Assembly (NCBI GenBank): GCA_036557885.1
Contig: DATBGS010000104.1
Span: 1-55,416, forward strand
Reading direction: 5' to 3'
DNA from: DATBGS01 sp036557885
Lineage (GTDB): Bacteria > Chloroflexota > Ktedonobacteria > Ktedonobacterales > DATBGS01
Length of the DNA stretch: 55,416 bases
Shown here: positions 1 to 7,152 of the stretch, in pieces
Layout of the letters: each line of letters begins with the position of its first letter
Numbering within the stretch: the stretch's first letter is position 1
Program-made: the position numbers and the translations under genes
Notes under the pieces: model-generated
The model's database searches: none
What the model was told of the DNA's origin: nothing
The model's input: the letters and a program-made list of their open reading frames with translations, nothing else

Positions 1-1
1 A

Positions 2-391
2 CAGCGCAAGGCCAACCGGCACGCCTCCAGATGGGCTTTTGCTGAATTGCAAGGCTTCATCAGCTACAAAGCAGCGCTCGCTGGTTCGCTCAGTATCCAG
101 GTAGATGCGGACTATACCAGCCAGATGTGCCCGCGCTGTGGCTTCACTAGCCCAAAGAACCGCCCCGACAAGGGGTTGCTCTTTGCCTGCCAGCAGTGTC
201 AGTACATCCTCCATGCCGATTTGGTGGGAGCCAGGAATATCAGCCTGAGAACGCTTCTCATCCGGCAAGACTGGATGAGAACGGGCGTCCTGTCAGTACG
301 CCCTGATGTGTCAGACCGCGAAGCCAAAGTCGCACGTCTTTCGAGATATGCGGAATTGCGGTGGAGTCTGGACACAAGCCCATCCCCTTGA
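2..391 (+). CDS. tnpB: TnpB (IS200/IS605 OrfB-type RNA-guided nuclease), 5' end beyond window
   Basis: C-terminal part of a TnpB protein; the frame is open from base 2, so the gene starts outside the window. Visible are the typical lead-in ending VDADYTSQMCPRCG, a four-cysteine zinc ribbon (CPRC ... CQQC), and the RuvC-III block HADLVGARNI with its catalytic Asp. About 60 residues follow this motif, an extended tail. TnpB is an RNA-guided DNA nuclease carried by IS200/IS605/IS1341-type elements and helps retain the transposon. The stop codon lies in the loop of a hairpin that probably belongs to the right end of the element. The sequence is clearly different from the second tnpB at about 22.1-23.4 kb, so this is another element. 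RuvC-I and RuvC-II cannot be checked here. Confidence 0.93.
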   Translation, partial: QRKANRHASRWAFAELQGFISYKAALAGSLSIQVDADYTSQMCPRCGFTSPKNRPDKGLLFACQQCQYILHADLVGARNISLRTLLIRQDWMRTGVLSVRPDVSDREAKVARLSRYAELRWSLDTSPSP

Positions 392-402
392 GGGGATTTG
401 GG
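379..402 (+). repeat. Hairpin at putative right end of IS200/IS605-type element
   Basis: A perfect 6-bp stem (ATCCCC/GGGGAT) closes a TTGA loop at 382-397. It extends by CCC/GGG pairing across a two-base bulge (379-381 with 400-402). Its place at the tnpB stop codon fits a subterminal right-end hairpin, which in these elements also forms the end of the omega RNA. The exact cleavage site cannot be placed. Confidence 0.55.
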
Positions 403-428
403 TAACTGACTGGGGGATGAAATAACAG

Positions 429-1328
429 ATGGAGAAAGGCAATGCTGTGCTACGTGTGGATGTGCTGCTGGCCCCGGCAGAACTGACCGGCGAGCAGGTG
501 ATTGGGCGGCAGACGGTGGCGATTGTGGTGGATGTGATTCGGGCAACAACGACGCTGGCGGTGATGTGTGATCGGGGCTGCGCGCGGGTGCTGGTGGCGG
601 GCGATATTTCGGCGGCGCGCGCCTGCGCTGCTGAGCATGCTGACGAGGGCTTTTTGCTGGCGGGCGAGGTGGGCGGGGTGCGTCCGCCGGGCTTTGATTT
701 TGGCAATTCGCCGGTGGAACTGGGGGCCGCCAATCTGACCGAAAAAACGCTGGTCTTTAGTACAACCAATGGCACGCGCGCCATCCATGCCTGCGCAGGC
801 GCCCAAGCGATTCTGGCCGGGTCGCTGCGCAATGCCGACGCGGTTTGTCGTGTAGCCATTGAACGCGCAACTGCTCCAGCCACACCGCCTTTGTCTGGAG
901 CATCCCAGGATGCGCCGGAGGGCCAGCCAGAGGCACAGCGCTCTGGGCGAGAAACGGCAAGCGAGATGTCCGTTGCTGCCGATGTGCGCGCGCCCGATGT
1001 GGTGATTGTGTGCTCTGGGCGTTCTGGGCGTCCATCGCTGGATGATACATGGTGCGCGGGGTTTCTGGTGGAGCGGCTGGAGGCGCTGGCGAGCGGGTCG
1101 GGGATGTCCGTCACACTGCGTGAGGGGGCGCAGATTGCCAGGCATGTTGCGGCCCACGCGGGAAGCGCCGTCGAGGTCTTTGCGCGCTCGGATGCGGGAC
1201 GCTCTATCAGCAAGGTGGGGCTGGGGCATGATCTGGCGCTGTGCGCTGAGCGCAACGCTAGCCAGAGCGTTCCGCTGGTGGTGGGAACAGCCCCCGATGG
1301 CCTGCTCATTGTGGAGTGTGCGAGGTAG
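429..1328 (+). CDS. ComB-like 2-phosphosulfolactate phosphatase family protein
   Basis: Recognised by the ComB family pattern: an N-terminal VDVIRATTTLA block, then GEVGGVRPPGFDFGNSP and the STTNGTRA block, and a C-terminal segment VVIVCSGRSG with a following DTWCAGFLVERL. The family hydrolyses (2R)-phospho-3-sulfolactate in coenzyme M synthesis, but in most non-methanogenic bacteria its true role is unknown. The protein is 299 residues; a Pro/Ser/Ala/Glu-rich stretch of about 40 residues (roughly 142-183) interrupts the fold between two conserved strands and looks like a lineage-specific surface insertion. It stands alone downstream of the tnpB element and is convergent with the next gene (18 bases between the stops). 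No other CoM gene was seen nearby, so the substrate is uncertain. Confidence 0.85.
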   Translation: MEKGNAVLRVDVLLAPAELTGEQVIGRQTVAIVVDVIRATTTLAVMCDRGCARVLVAGDISAARACAAEHADEGFLLAGEVGGVRPPGFDFGNSPVELGAANLTEKTLVFSTTNGTRAIHACAGAQAILAGSLRNADAVCRVAIERATAPATPPLSGASQDAPEGQPEAQRSGRETASEMSVAADVRAPDVVIVCSGRSGRPSLDDTWCAGFLVERLEALASGSGMSVTLREGAQIARHVAAHAGSAVEVFARSDAGRSISKVGLGHDLALCAERNASQSVPLVVGTAPDGLLIVECAR

Positions 1329-1346
1329 CAGGCGATATTCCCGGCG

Positions 1347-1910
1347 TCAGGCGTTATCCATGCCGGAGCCGCCATACTGCTCCAGAATGGCGCGCGCGCG
1401 CTGCAACTCGGAGGCGGGTCGGCCTCCGGTGAAACGCAGGCCAATGGCTGTTTCGTGGCGCAGCACTTTCACCTCGCGCCACCAGCATTTCCATTCCCAC
1501 ACGCCAACCCCGGCGCCCAATGCTGCGCCCAGCGCGCCGAGTGGTAGCATCCATATCCAGACCGGCCCGATCTCCGGGGCATGGACAAACAGGCTGACAA
1601 TCCAACCAACAACGGCCCCGGCGATTGCTCCCACCGCGACTTCGGTGGTGATGATAACGACGATGGCAAGCTTACGATCAGCAGCCAGCCCTTCTGGAGA
1701 AACGCGCGCGCTCCCATCTACCGCGAACGGATCGGAAGAAGCGGGTGTACTTTCTGGCTCAAGCAGGATGGCTTGCTCTGGGGTGAATCCCGCGCTGCGC
1801 AGGGCCATCAGCGCTTCGCGGGCGCGGGCGTCCTCGGCAAACGTTACCATCAAGTCAAAGCGGCCCCTGCTTTCCTCCTTGTCAGACGTATCCTGTCGCG
1901 CATTGGGCAT
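1347..1910 (-). CDS. Small two-helix membrane protein, unknown function
   Basis: 187 residues, not assigned to a named family. The N-terminal third is a soluble, charged region that could form a small alpha/beta module (DLMVTFAEDARAREALMALR, then GFTPEQAILLEP), similar in style to regulatory domains of general-stress or DUF1269-like membrane proteins. Two hydrophobic segments follow at about residues 80-110 and 117-138, rich in Gly/Ala (glycine-zipper-like). The C-terminal tail returns to charged sequence with a conserved-looking GLRFTGGRPASELQRARAIL. The topology suggests a soluble domain on each side of a two-helix hairpin. It lies downstream of the cysteine desulfurase on the same strand (165-base gap), so co-transcription is possible but not shown. 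Confidence 0.7.
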   Translation of the reverse strand: MPNARQDTSDKEESRGRFDLMVTFAEDARAREALMALRSAGFTPEQAILLEPESTPASSDPFAVDGSARVSPEGLAADRKLAIVVIITTEVAVGAIAGAVVGWIVSLFVHAPEIGPVWIWMLPLGALGAALGAGVGVWEWKCWWREVKVLRHETAIGLRFTGGRPASELQRARAILEQYGGSGMDNA

Positions 1911-2075
1911 GAGGATGCTTGCCTCTCTGTGCTCTGATGGTGTTGGCGGTCAGTCTGCTGCGACTGTGAAGCCAGCAAGACTCAACAGCCGCAGCATTCT
2001 GATGGTGCTCTGCTGCGCTCCTTGCAGAAAGAGGACCAGGAAGCCGCAGGCCAGCAACGGGGGCGTGGCGCCCAA

Positions 2076-3242
2076 TTATGCCGACAGGGGCGAGAGAGCG
2101 CGTAGCTGCTCCAGAATGCCGGGCAGCGCCTCGCAGATGGTATCTATGTCTTCCTGCGTGTTCTCTTTGCCCAGCGTCAGGCGCAGGCTGCCATGCGCCA
2201 ATTCAACGGGAATGCCCATTGCTACCAGCACATGCGAGGGGTCCAGCGAGGCCGAGGTGCAGGCCGAGCCGCTGGAGGCGGCGATACCCAACATATCCAG
2301 GTTCAGCAGCACCGATTCGCCCTCGATACGCTCAAAGCAGAAGCTGGCGTTGTTGGGCAGGCGCTCGGTGGGGTGGCCGGTCAGATGGGCACCGGGAAGC
2401 GTCATCAGCCGCGCGATAAGCTGATCGCGCAGGTTGCAGAGGTGCGCGTTGGTCTGCTCCAGTTCGGCATAGGCCAGACGCAGCGCCTCCGCCATGCCGA
2501 CGATGCCGGGGACGTTCTCGGTGCCTGCGCGCCGGTTGCGCTCCTGCGAGCCGCCCTGCAATTGGGGCAGGATGCGCGTGCCCTGGCGCACATAGAGCAG
2601 GCCAACGCCCTTGGGGCCGTAAAACTTATGCGCGGAGAGCGAAAGCAGGTCCACACCCAGCCGGTTGACGTTGAGATCAAGTGCGCCGCCTGCCTGAACC
2701 GCGTCGGTGTGGACCGGCACGCGCCGGGCGCGGCAAATTTGGGCAATCTCGCTGATGGGTTGAATCGTGCCAACCTCGTTATTGGCGTACATGATGGAAA
2801 CGAGCACGGTCTGGCCGGTGATGGCCTGCTCTACATCGGCGGGGTTGACGCGCCCATACTGATCTACTGGCAGGTACGTGACCTGAGAGCCAAACTTTTC
2901 GAGATACTGGCAGGCATGCAGGACGGCGTGATGCTCGATAGACGAGGTGATACTGTGGTTGCCTTTTTTCTGGCTGGCCTGGGCCACGCCCTTGATTGCC
3001 AGGTTATCGCTTTCGGAGCCGCCGCCAGTGAAGATCAGTTCGGTGGGGCGGCAGCCCAGGATGGCGGCGATGGTTTCGCGCGCTTCGTCCAGCGCTTTGT
3101 GCGCGCTGCGCCCCAGGGTGTAGATGCTGCTGGCGTTGCCGTAGTGCTGCGAGAAATAGGGCAGCATGGCCTCCACGACGCGCGGGTCAGTCGCGGTGGT
3201 TGCGGCGTGGTCAAGATAGATGACGCGCTCTGCTGCGCTCAT
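2076..3242 (-). CDS. Cysteine desulfurase (NifS/IscS class V aminotransferase)
   Basis: PLP enzyme taking sulfur from L-cysteine as a persulfide for Fe-S clusters or tRNA thiolation. The 388-residue length is typical. Seen in order: YLDHAATT near the N-terminus, FTGGGSESDNLAIKG, the EHHAVLHAC histidine block, NNEVGTIQP, the cofactor Asp/Gln segment HTDAVQAGG, the PLP lysine in SLSAHKFYGPKG, the RAGTENVPGI block and the persulfide cysteine in SSGSACTS. All key residues are present. The C-terminus is as in group I (NifS/IscS) enzymes. A mirror-image element AGTGTA-N5-TACACT lies 50-70 bases upstream and may be an operator. The gene could supply sulfur to the ErpA-like protein at 24.8 kb, but they are not linked. 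Confidence 0.96.
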   Translation of the reverse strand: MSAAERVIYLDHAATTATDPRVVEAMLPYFSQHYGNASSIYTLGRSAHKALDEARETIAAILGCRPTELIFTGGGSESDNLAIKGVAQASQKKGNHSITSSIEHHAVLHACQYLEKFGSQVTYLPVDQYGRVNPADVEQAITGQTVLVSIMYANNEVGTIQPISEIAQICRARRVPVHTDAVQAGGALDLNVNRLGVDLLSLSAHKFYGPKGVGLLYVRQGTRILPQLQGGSQERNRRAGTENVPGIVGMAEALRLAYAELEQTNAHLCNLRDQLIARLMTLPGAHLTGHPTERLPNNASFCFERIEGESVLLNLDMLGIAASSGSACTSASLDPSHVLVAMGIPVELAHGSLRLTLGKENTQEDIDTICEALPGILEQLRALSPLSA

Positions 3243-3293
3243 GCGGGCGCCTCCTGTCTTCTATGCAACGGCGCGCGATGCAAGAAAGCACTT

Positions 3294-3310
3294 AGTGTAA
3301 GAGATACACT
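3294..3310 (-). promoter_or_regulatory. Inverted repeat upstream of cysteine desulfurase, possible operator
   Basis: AGTGTA, five bases, TACACT: perfect 6-base arms 52 bases upstream of the desulfurase start. The half-site resembles the palindrome AAGTGTATACACTT at 53667-53680 upstream of the GntR gene, so a shared regulator class is conceivable. It does not match the IscR type 1 consensus I know. Confidence 0.35.
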
Positions 3311-3397
3311 TTCTACTATCAGAAGTATAGCATGCGGGGGCAAGAACGTCAAAAACACTGTGACATCAGGATTGCAAGCCCTGGAGATTAGAAGAGA

Positions 3398-3445
3398 TAT
3401 AATACGTTGCAAACGATAACCGCTCCCCGGCAGGGAGTTTGCAAC
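3398..3445 (+). promoter_or_regulatory. Promoter -10 with flanking inverted repeat before the APH-fold kinase
   Basis: A consensus -10 TATAAT is at 3398-3403 with no good -35 at 17 bases (TTGCAA sits at a 20-base spacing). The predicted transcript start falls in the left arm of an inverted repeat GTTGCAAAC (3406-3414) / GTTTGCAAC (3437-3445). Between the arms, CTCCC/GGGAG can pair internally. It could be an operator over the start site or a 5'-leader hairpin; a Shine-Dalgarno AGGAGG follows. Confidence 0.45.
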
Positions 3446-3461
3446 GAAGCAGGAGGGCGCG

Positions 3462-4526
3462 ATGCTTGAAGACGAAACGATTTCTATCCGCTCAGGCGAA
3501 GAGTTTGATGTGCCAAAGGTGGAGGCGTATCTGCGCAGCCAGTTGAGCGAGATTGGCGCGGGCACGCTGGCGGTGCGCCAGTTTCCCTCTGGCGCTTCCA
3601 ACCTGACGTATCTGCTTCAGATTGGCGCGTGGGAAGGGGTCTTGCGCCGCCCACCGCTGGGTCCGGTGCCACCCAAAGCGCACGATATGGAGCGGGAATC
3701 GGGCCTCTTGCGCAAAATCCATCCCGTCTTTCCGCTGGCGCCCAGGCCGTATCTGTTCTGCAACGATCTGGATATGATTGGCGCGCCGTTTTATGTGATG
3801 GAACGGCGCCGGGGTTTTGTGCTCAATCAAGCGTTTCCGCCCGGCCTCACGCCCGATGAAGCGTTTTGCGCGCGGCTTTCCCGCACAGTGGTGGAGACGC
3901 TGGTAGGCATCCATACGATTGATTGGCAGGCGGCAGGTCTGGCCGAGTTTGGCTATCCTGAAGGCTTTACCGCGCGGCAGGTGAAGCGCTTTATTGAAGC
4001 CTACGCCCGCGCCCAGACGGATGAGATTCCGCAGGTGGAGCCGCTGACGCGCTGGCTGGCAGCGCATGTGCCAGAGAAGACCGGGGCGGCCCTGATTCAC
4101 AACGACTTTAAGCTGAATAATATGCTGCTGGATGAGCATGATCTGAGCCGGGCGTCGGCGGTGCTGGATTGGGAGATGACGACGATTGGCGACCCGCTGC
4201 TTGATCTGGCGATTACGCTGGGCTATTGGGTGCAGCCCGATGACCCGGAAGACCTGCGCACGATCCTGCCCGTTGTGACGACGCTGCCAGGCTTTATCAG
4301 CCGGGCGCAGTTTATGGACATCTATGCCGAAAAGACCGGGCACGACCTTTCCGATATGCACTTTTATCTGACCTTTGCCTATTTTAAGCTGGCGGTGATC
4401 TTGCAGCAGATTTACGCGCGCTGGCGGCGGGGCCAGACGCAGGATGAGCGTTTTGGCTTCTTTGGCACCCGTATTGCCAGCCTGGTGAGCCACGCCGCCA
4501 GCCTTGTCGAGGCGGGCAAACTCTAG
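3462..4526 (+). CDS. APH-fold small-molecule kinase, ACAD10/11-like phosphotransferase
   Basis: 354 residues with the aminoglycoside/choline kinase fold. The N-lobe shows SGASNLTYLL (nucleotide loop) and the VLRRPPLGPVPPKAHDM segment typical of the acyl-CoA-dehydrogenase-associated branch. The C-lobe has the catalytic loop HNDFKLNNML (Brenner motif with catalytic Asp) and the metal-binding DWEMTTIGDPLLDL. In animal ACAD10/11 the kinase domain phosphorylates 4-hydroxy fatty acids. In bacteria it is often annotated only as phosphotransferase family protein, and drug resistance is not implied. A strong Shine-Dalgarno AGGAGG lies before the chosen ATG. The gene stands alone, convergent with the membrane protein at 4571-5128. 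The substrate is not deducible. Confidence 0.88.
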   Translation: MLEDETISIRSGEEFDVPKVEAYLRSQLSEIGAGTLAVRQFPSGASNLTYLLQIGAWEGVLRRPPLGPVPPKAHDMERESGLLRKIHPVFPLAPRPYLFCNDLDMIGAPFYVMERRRGFVLNQAFPPGLTPDEAFCARLSRTVVETLVGIHTIDWQAAGLAEFGYPEGFTARQVKRFIEAYARAQTDEIPQVEPLTRWLAAHVPEKTGAALIHNDFKLNNMLLDEHDLSRASAVLDWEMTTIGDPLLDLAITLGYWVQPDDPEDLRTILPVVTTLPGFISRAQFMDIYAEKTGHDLSDMHFYLTFAYFKLAVILQQIYARWRRGQTQDERFGFFGTRIASLVSHAASLVEAGKL

Positions 4527-4570
4527 CGGGCAGGGGCAGTATACCTGGGAGCAGAAAGAAGCCCTCCTCT

Positions 4571-5128
4571 TCAGGCTGATGCCTGGGCAGGTGGCTCCCC
4601 AAAATCGTCAGCCGCTGGCAATGAAGCTGGTGCTTGTTGTTCCCTCTCTGTGCCTGCATCGGATGAAGCGTGCTCTGGCCTAGCTGCGGGCAGGCGTTTC
4701 TGGCGCGGCTGGGCGCCTGGGGGAAGCTGCTGCTGCTTGGGTCGTGCTTCGCCTGGTGGGGAGCTTCTCAGTGTGGTGGCTGGATGGAAGAGTTCGATCA
4801 GGCAGGCAAAGGTGGGCGCCAGCAGCAGCCCCTCAAACCACAGCGGCAGCAGCCGCACGGTCAATTGCCCCAGGTCGCTGAACAGCGCGGTATCTGCGCG
4901 CAGGTCGGTGATCTGATTGACCACCATATCCATCAGGAGCACCAGCCCCACCCATCCGGCCACCGCCAGGCCGCCCACGATGAACCAGCGCGTTCGCATG
5001 CCTTTTTTCCAATGTATCCAGAACCAGAGGGCCAGCCCCACGATCACGCCTGGCGGAGTCAGCAGCGCCAGCGCCAGCAGGAAGAATCCCAGCCAGGCCC
5101 AGCGCTCTATCCGCGATGTTTGCTCCAT
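4571..5128 (-). CDS. Membrane protein with acidic/Gln-Pro-rich cytoplasmic tail, unknown function
   Basis: 185 residues from the ATG at 5128, preceded by GGAGAGAG; the open frame extends 49 codons further upstream but without family-like sequence. Three hydrophobic segments are visible: about 9-38 (WLGFFLLALALLTPPG then VIVGLALWFWIHW), 46-66 and 88-112. The last 65 residues are hydrophilic, rich in Pro, Gln, Ala and Glu, and probably disordered. A positively charged KKGMRTR loop after the first hydrophobic segment suggests that loop faces the cytoplasm. No family recognised. It is divergent from the oxidoreductase operon that starts at 5336. Confidence 0.65.
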   Translation of the reverse strand: MEQTSRIERWAWLGFFLLALALLTPPGVIVGLALWFWIHWKKGMRTRWFIVGGLAVAGWVGLVLLMDMVVNQITDLRADTALFSDLGQLTVRLLPLWFEGLLLAPTFACLIELFHPATTLRSSPPGEARPKQQQLPPGAQPRQKRLPAARPEHASSDAGTEREQQAPASLPAADDFGEPPAQASA

Positions 5129-5335
5129 AGATCTCTCTCCAGAAAGCGAACAGGTGCCTTCCTGAATTTTGATGTTTTCACTGGATATACGTCTCTTCTC
5201 TAAAACGAGTGACAGTGCGAGCGGGTTGCGGTAATCGCTGCTGGCTTGATAATTCTGGCTGAACATCCCGCGCACTTCTCAGGCTTCGCCCCTCCTGCTA
5301 TACTGGTTGAGGTAAGATTACGAGAAAGCGGGTGA

Positions 5336-6316
5336 GTGGTGGATATTCTTGTCACGGGTGGAACCGGATTTCTGGGCCAGCATCTGGTCAGGCGGCTTCT
5401 GGCTGATGGGTATACGGTTCGCGTGCTGGGCCGCGACTTTGCGGCGGCAGGCGCCCTGCTGTCTGCTGGCGTCAGCCCCATCAAGGCTGATCTGCGCGAC
5501 CACGCGGCGGTGGCTGCTGCGTGCAAGGGCGTGGAGGCTGTGTTGCATGTAGGCGCGCTTTCGGCGCCCTGGGGCCGAAGCAGCGACTTCTATGACATCA
5601 ACGTGGGTGGCACCGAGGCGATAGTTGCGGGCTGCCTGGCCTCTGGCGCGCGGCGGCTGATCTATGTTTCTTCGCCCAGTGTGACCTTCGATGGGCACGA
5701 TATAGAAGATCAAACGGAGGCCGCGCCCTATCCCCGGCGCTTTACCTCGGTCTATTCACTCACCAAAAAACTTGGCGAAGATCGCGTGAACGCGGTGGCC
5801 GGAACGCTGGAGACGGTGATCCTACGCCCCAAGGCGATCTTTGGGCCGGGGGACCGCGCCCTGCTGCCGCGTATGATTACAGCGGCGAAACAGGGGCGGC
5901 TGCCTCAGATTGGGGCTGGCCGCAACCAGGTTGATCTGACCTATGTGGAGAATGTGGCGCACGCGCTGGTGCTGGCCCTGGAAGCGCCCGCTGCCGCTGG
6001 CAAGACCTACACGATTACCAACGATGAGCACCCGCTGCTCTGGGAGGTGATGCGCCAGGTGCTGGAGCGCCTGGGGCTTTCCACGCATCTGCGCCAGGTT
6101 TCTTTGCGGGCGGCGCTGGCTGCTGCCTGGCTGATGGAGCGGCGCGCGGCGCTGACGGGCAAAGAGCCGCTGCTCACGTCTTACTCCGCAACAATTCTGG
6201 CCCGCACCCAGACCTACGACATCAGCGCGGCGCGGCGTGACATTGGCTATCGCCCGCTCGTCTCGCTAGATGAAGGCATCGAGCGCACATTGGAAGCGCT
6301 CAGGGCAAGGGCATGA
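5336..6316 (+). CDS. NAD(P)-dependent extended SDR (3-beta-HSD/OleD-like reductase)
   Basis: Extended short-chain dehydrogenase of 326 residues beginning at a GTG. The Rossmann motif GGTGFLGQHL is at residues 7-16, a cofactor-specificity strand is followed by VRVLGRD, and the catalytic Tyr/Lys occur in VYSLTKKLGED with the Ser in YVSSPSV. It resembles 3-beta-hydroxysteroid dehydrogenase/NSDHL and OleD (2-alkyl-3-oxoalkanoate reductase). First gene of a tight operon: its stop overlaps the next start by ATGA. The neighbouring KAS III-like thiolase and adenylate-forming enzyme support an OleD-like role, reducing a beta-keto acid or acyl thioester to the beta-hydroxy form. That assignment is inference; sugar epimerase activity is less likely in this context. 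A possible -10 (TATACT) is at 5299-5304. Confidence 0.87.
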   Translation: MVDILVTGGTGFLGQHLVRRLLADGYTVRVLGRDFAAAGALLSAGVSPIKADLRDHAAVAAACKGVEAVLHVGALSAPWGRSSDFYDINVGGTEAIVAGCLASGARRLIYVSSPSVTFDGHDIEDQTEAAPYPRRFTSVYSLTKKLGEDRVNAVAGTLETVILRPKAIFGPGDRALLPRMITAAKQGRLPQIGAGRNQVDLTYVENVAHALVLALEAPAAAGKTYTITNDEHPLLWEVMRQVLERLGLSTHLRQVSLRAALAAAWLMERRAALTGKEPLLTSYSATILARTQTYDISAARRDIGYRPLVSLDEGIERTLEALRARA

Positions 6317-7152
6317 ATCCATCTGCTCTCACTGTAACCTATCACGCGCTTGATACGGGCTACTGCCTGGCCTCGGAGCGTCATGTCATTCGGGGTGGGC
6401 AGCGCCGCCAGATCGAGTGTCATTCTCTGGTGGTGTTGATCGAACATCCCCGGCAAGGCTGGCTGCTCTGGGATGCGGGCTACGCACCGCGCATGCTGGA
6501 AGCAACGCAGCGCCTGCCGTTCTCGCTCTATCGGCGGATTACGCCGCTGCGCCTGCGGCCAGATTTAGCGGTTATTGCGCAATTGCCGCGCTTTGGGCTG
6601 ACCCCGGCGGATATTCGCCGGGTGTTGATCTCGCATTTCCACGCCGATCATATCGCCGGACTGCGCGATTTCCCGCAGGCGGAGTTTATCGCCAGCCGCG
6701 CCGCCTATGACTACGTTGCCCCGCGCGAGGGGCTGGCTGCCCTGCGCTGCGGCTTTATCCCAGCACTCTTGCCGGAGGACTTCGACCAGCGGCTCACCTT
6801 ACTGCCGGCGTTCAAGGATGCGCCGCTTCCGGCGCTTGGCCCGACCTATGATCTTTTTGGCGATGGGTCGCTGCGGCTGGTGGCGCTGCCCGGCCACGCG
6901 CGCGGGCAGATGGGCTTGCTGGCGCAGACCGAGCGCGGCCCGCGCCTTTTTGCCGCCGATAGCTGCTGGCTGAGCCGCTCGGTCTATGAGTGCCGCCCGC
7001 CGCATCGCGTAACACATCTGTTGATAGATGATGCGCGGGCGGTGCGCGCGACGATTGAGCGGCTGCACCAGTTTCTGGAAGCCTGCCCGGAGGTGGCGCT
7101 GGTGCCCAGCCATTGCCCGGAGGCGTTTGCGCGGGAGGTCCAGCAACTATGA
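6313..7152 (+). CDS. Metallo-beta-lactamase fold hydrolase (lactonase-like)
   Basis: 279 residues with an intact MBL metal site: SHFHADH (HxHxDH), PGHARGQMG, the bridging Asp in FAADSCW, and a late His in VPSHCPE. Its short form with an N-terminal VLIEHPRQGWLLWDAGY resembles quorum-quenching lactonase and N-acyl hydrolase branches, which act on lactones or esters. Translationally coupled on both sides by 4-base ATGA overlaps, so its stoichiometry is tied to the reductase before it and the adenylate-forming enzyme after it. In an Ole-like pathway this position would correspond to the OleB step (beta-lactone decarboxylase, an alpha/beta hydrolase elsewhere). Whether this MBL protein opens a beta-lactone or hydrolyses a thioester cannot be told from sequence. 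Confidence 0.87.
   Translation: MNPSALTVTYHALDTGYCLASERHVIRGGQRRQIECHSLVVLIEHPRQGWLLWDAGYAPRMLEATQRLPFSLYRRITPLRLRPDLAVIAQLPRFGLTPADIRRVLISHFHADHIAGLRDFPQAEFIASRAAYDYVAPREGLAALRCGFIPALLPEDFDQRLTLLPAFKDAPLPALGPTYDLFGDGSLRLVALPGHARGQMGLLAQTERGPRLFAADSCWLSRSVYECRPPHRVTHLLIDDARAVRATIERLHQFLEACPEVALVPSHCPEAFAREVQQL

Noticed and set aside
311..1444. Long antisense open frame (377 codons) over the ComB-like gene.
   Set aside because: Low-complexity Ser/Ala/Arg/Pro composition and complete overlap with a family-supported gene on the other strand; a typical shadow frame.
3462..4526. Aminoglycoside resistance kinase.
   Set aside because: The PPLGPVPPKAHDM segment points to the ACAD10/11-like branch, and there is no resistance context.
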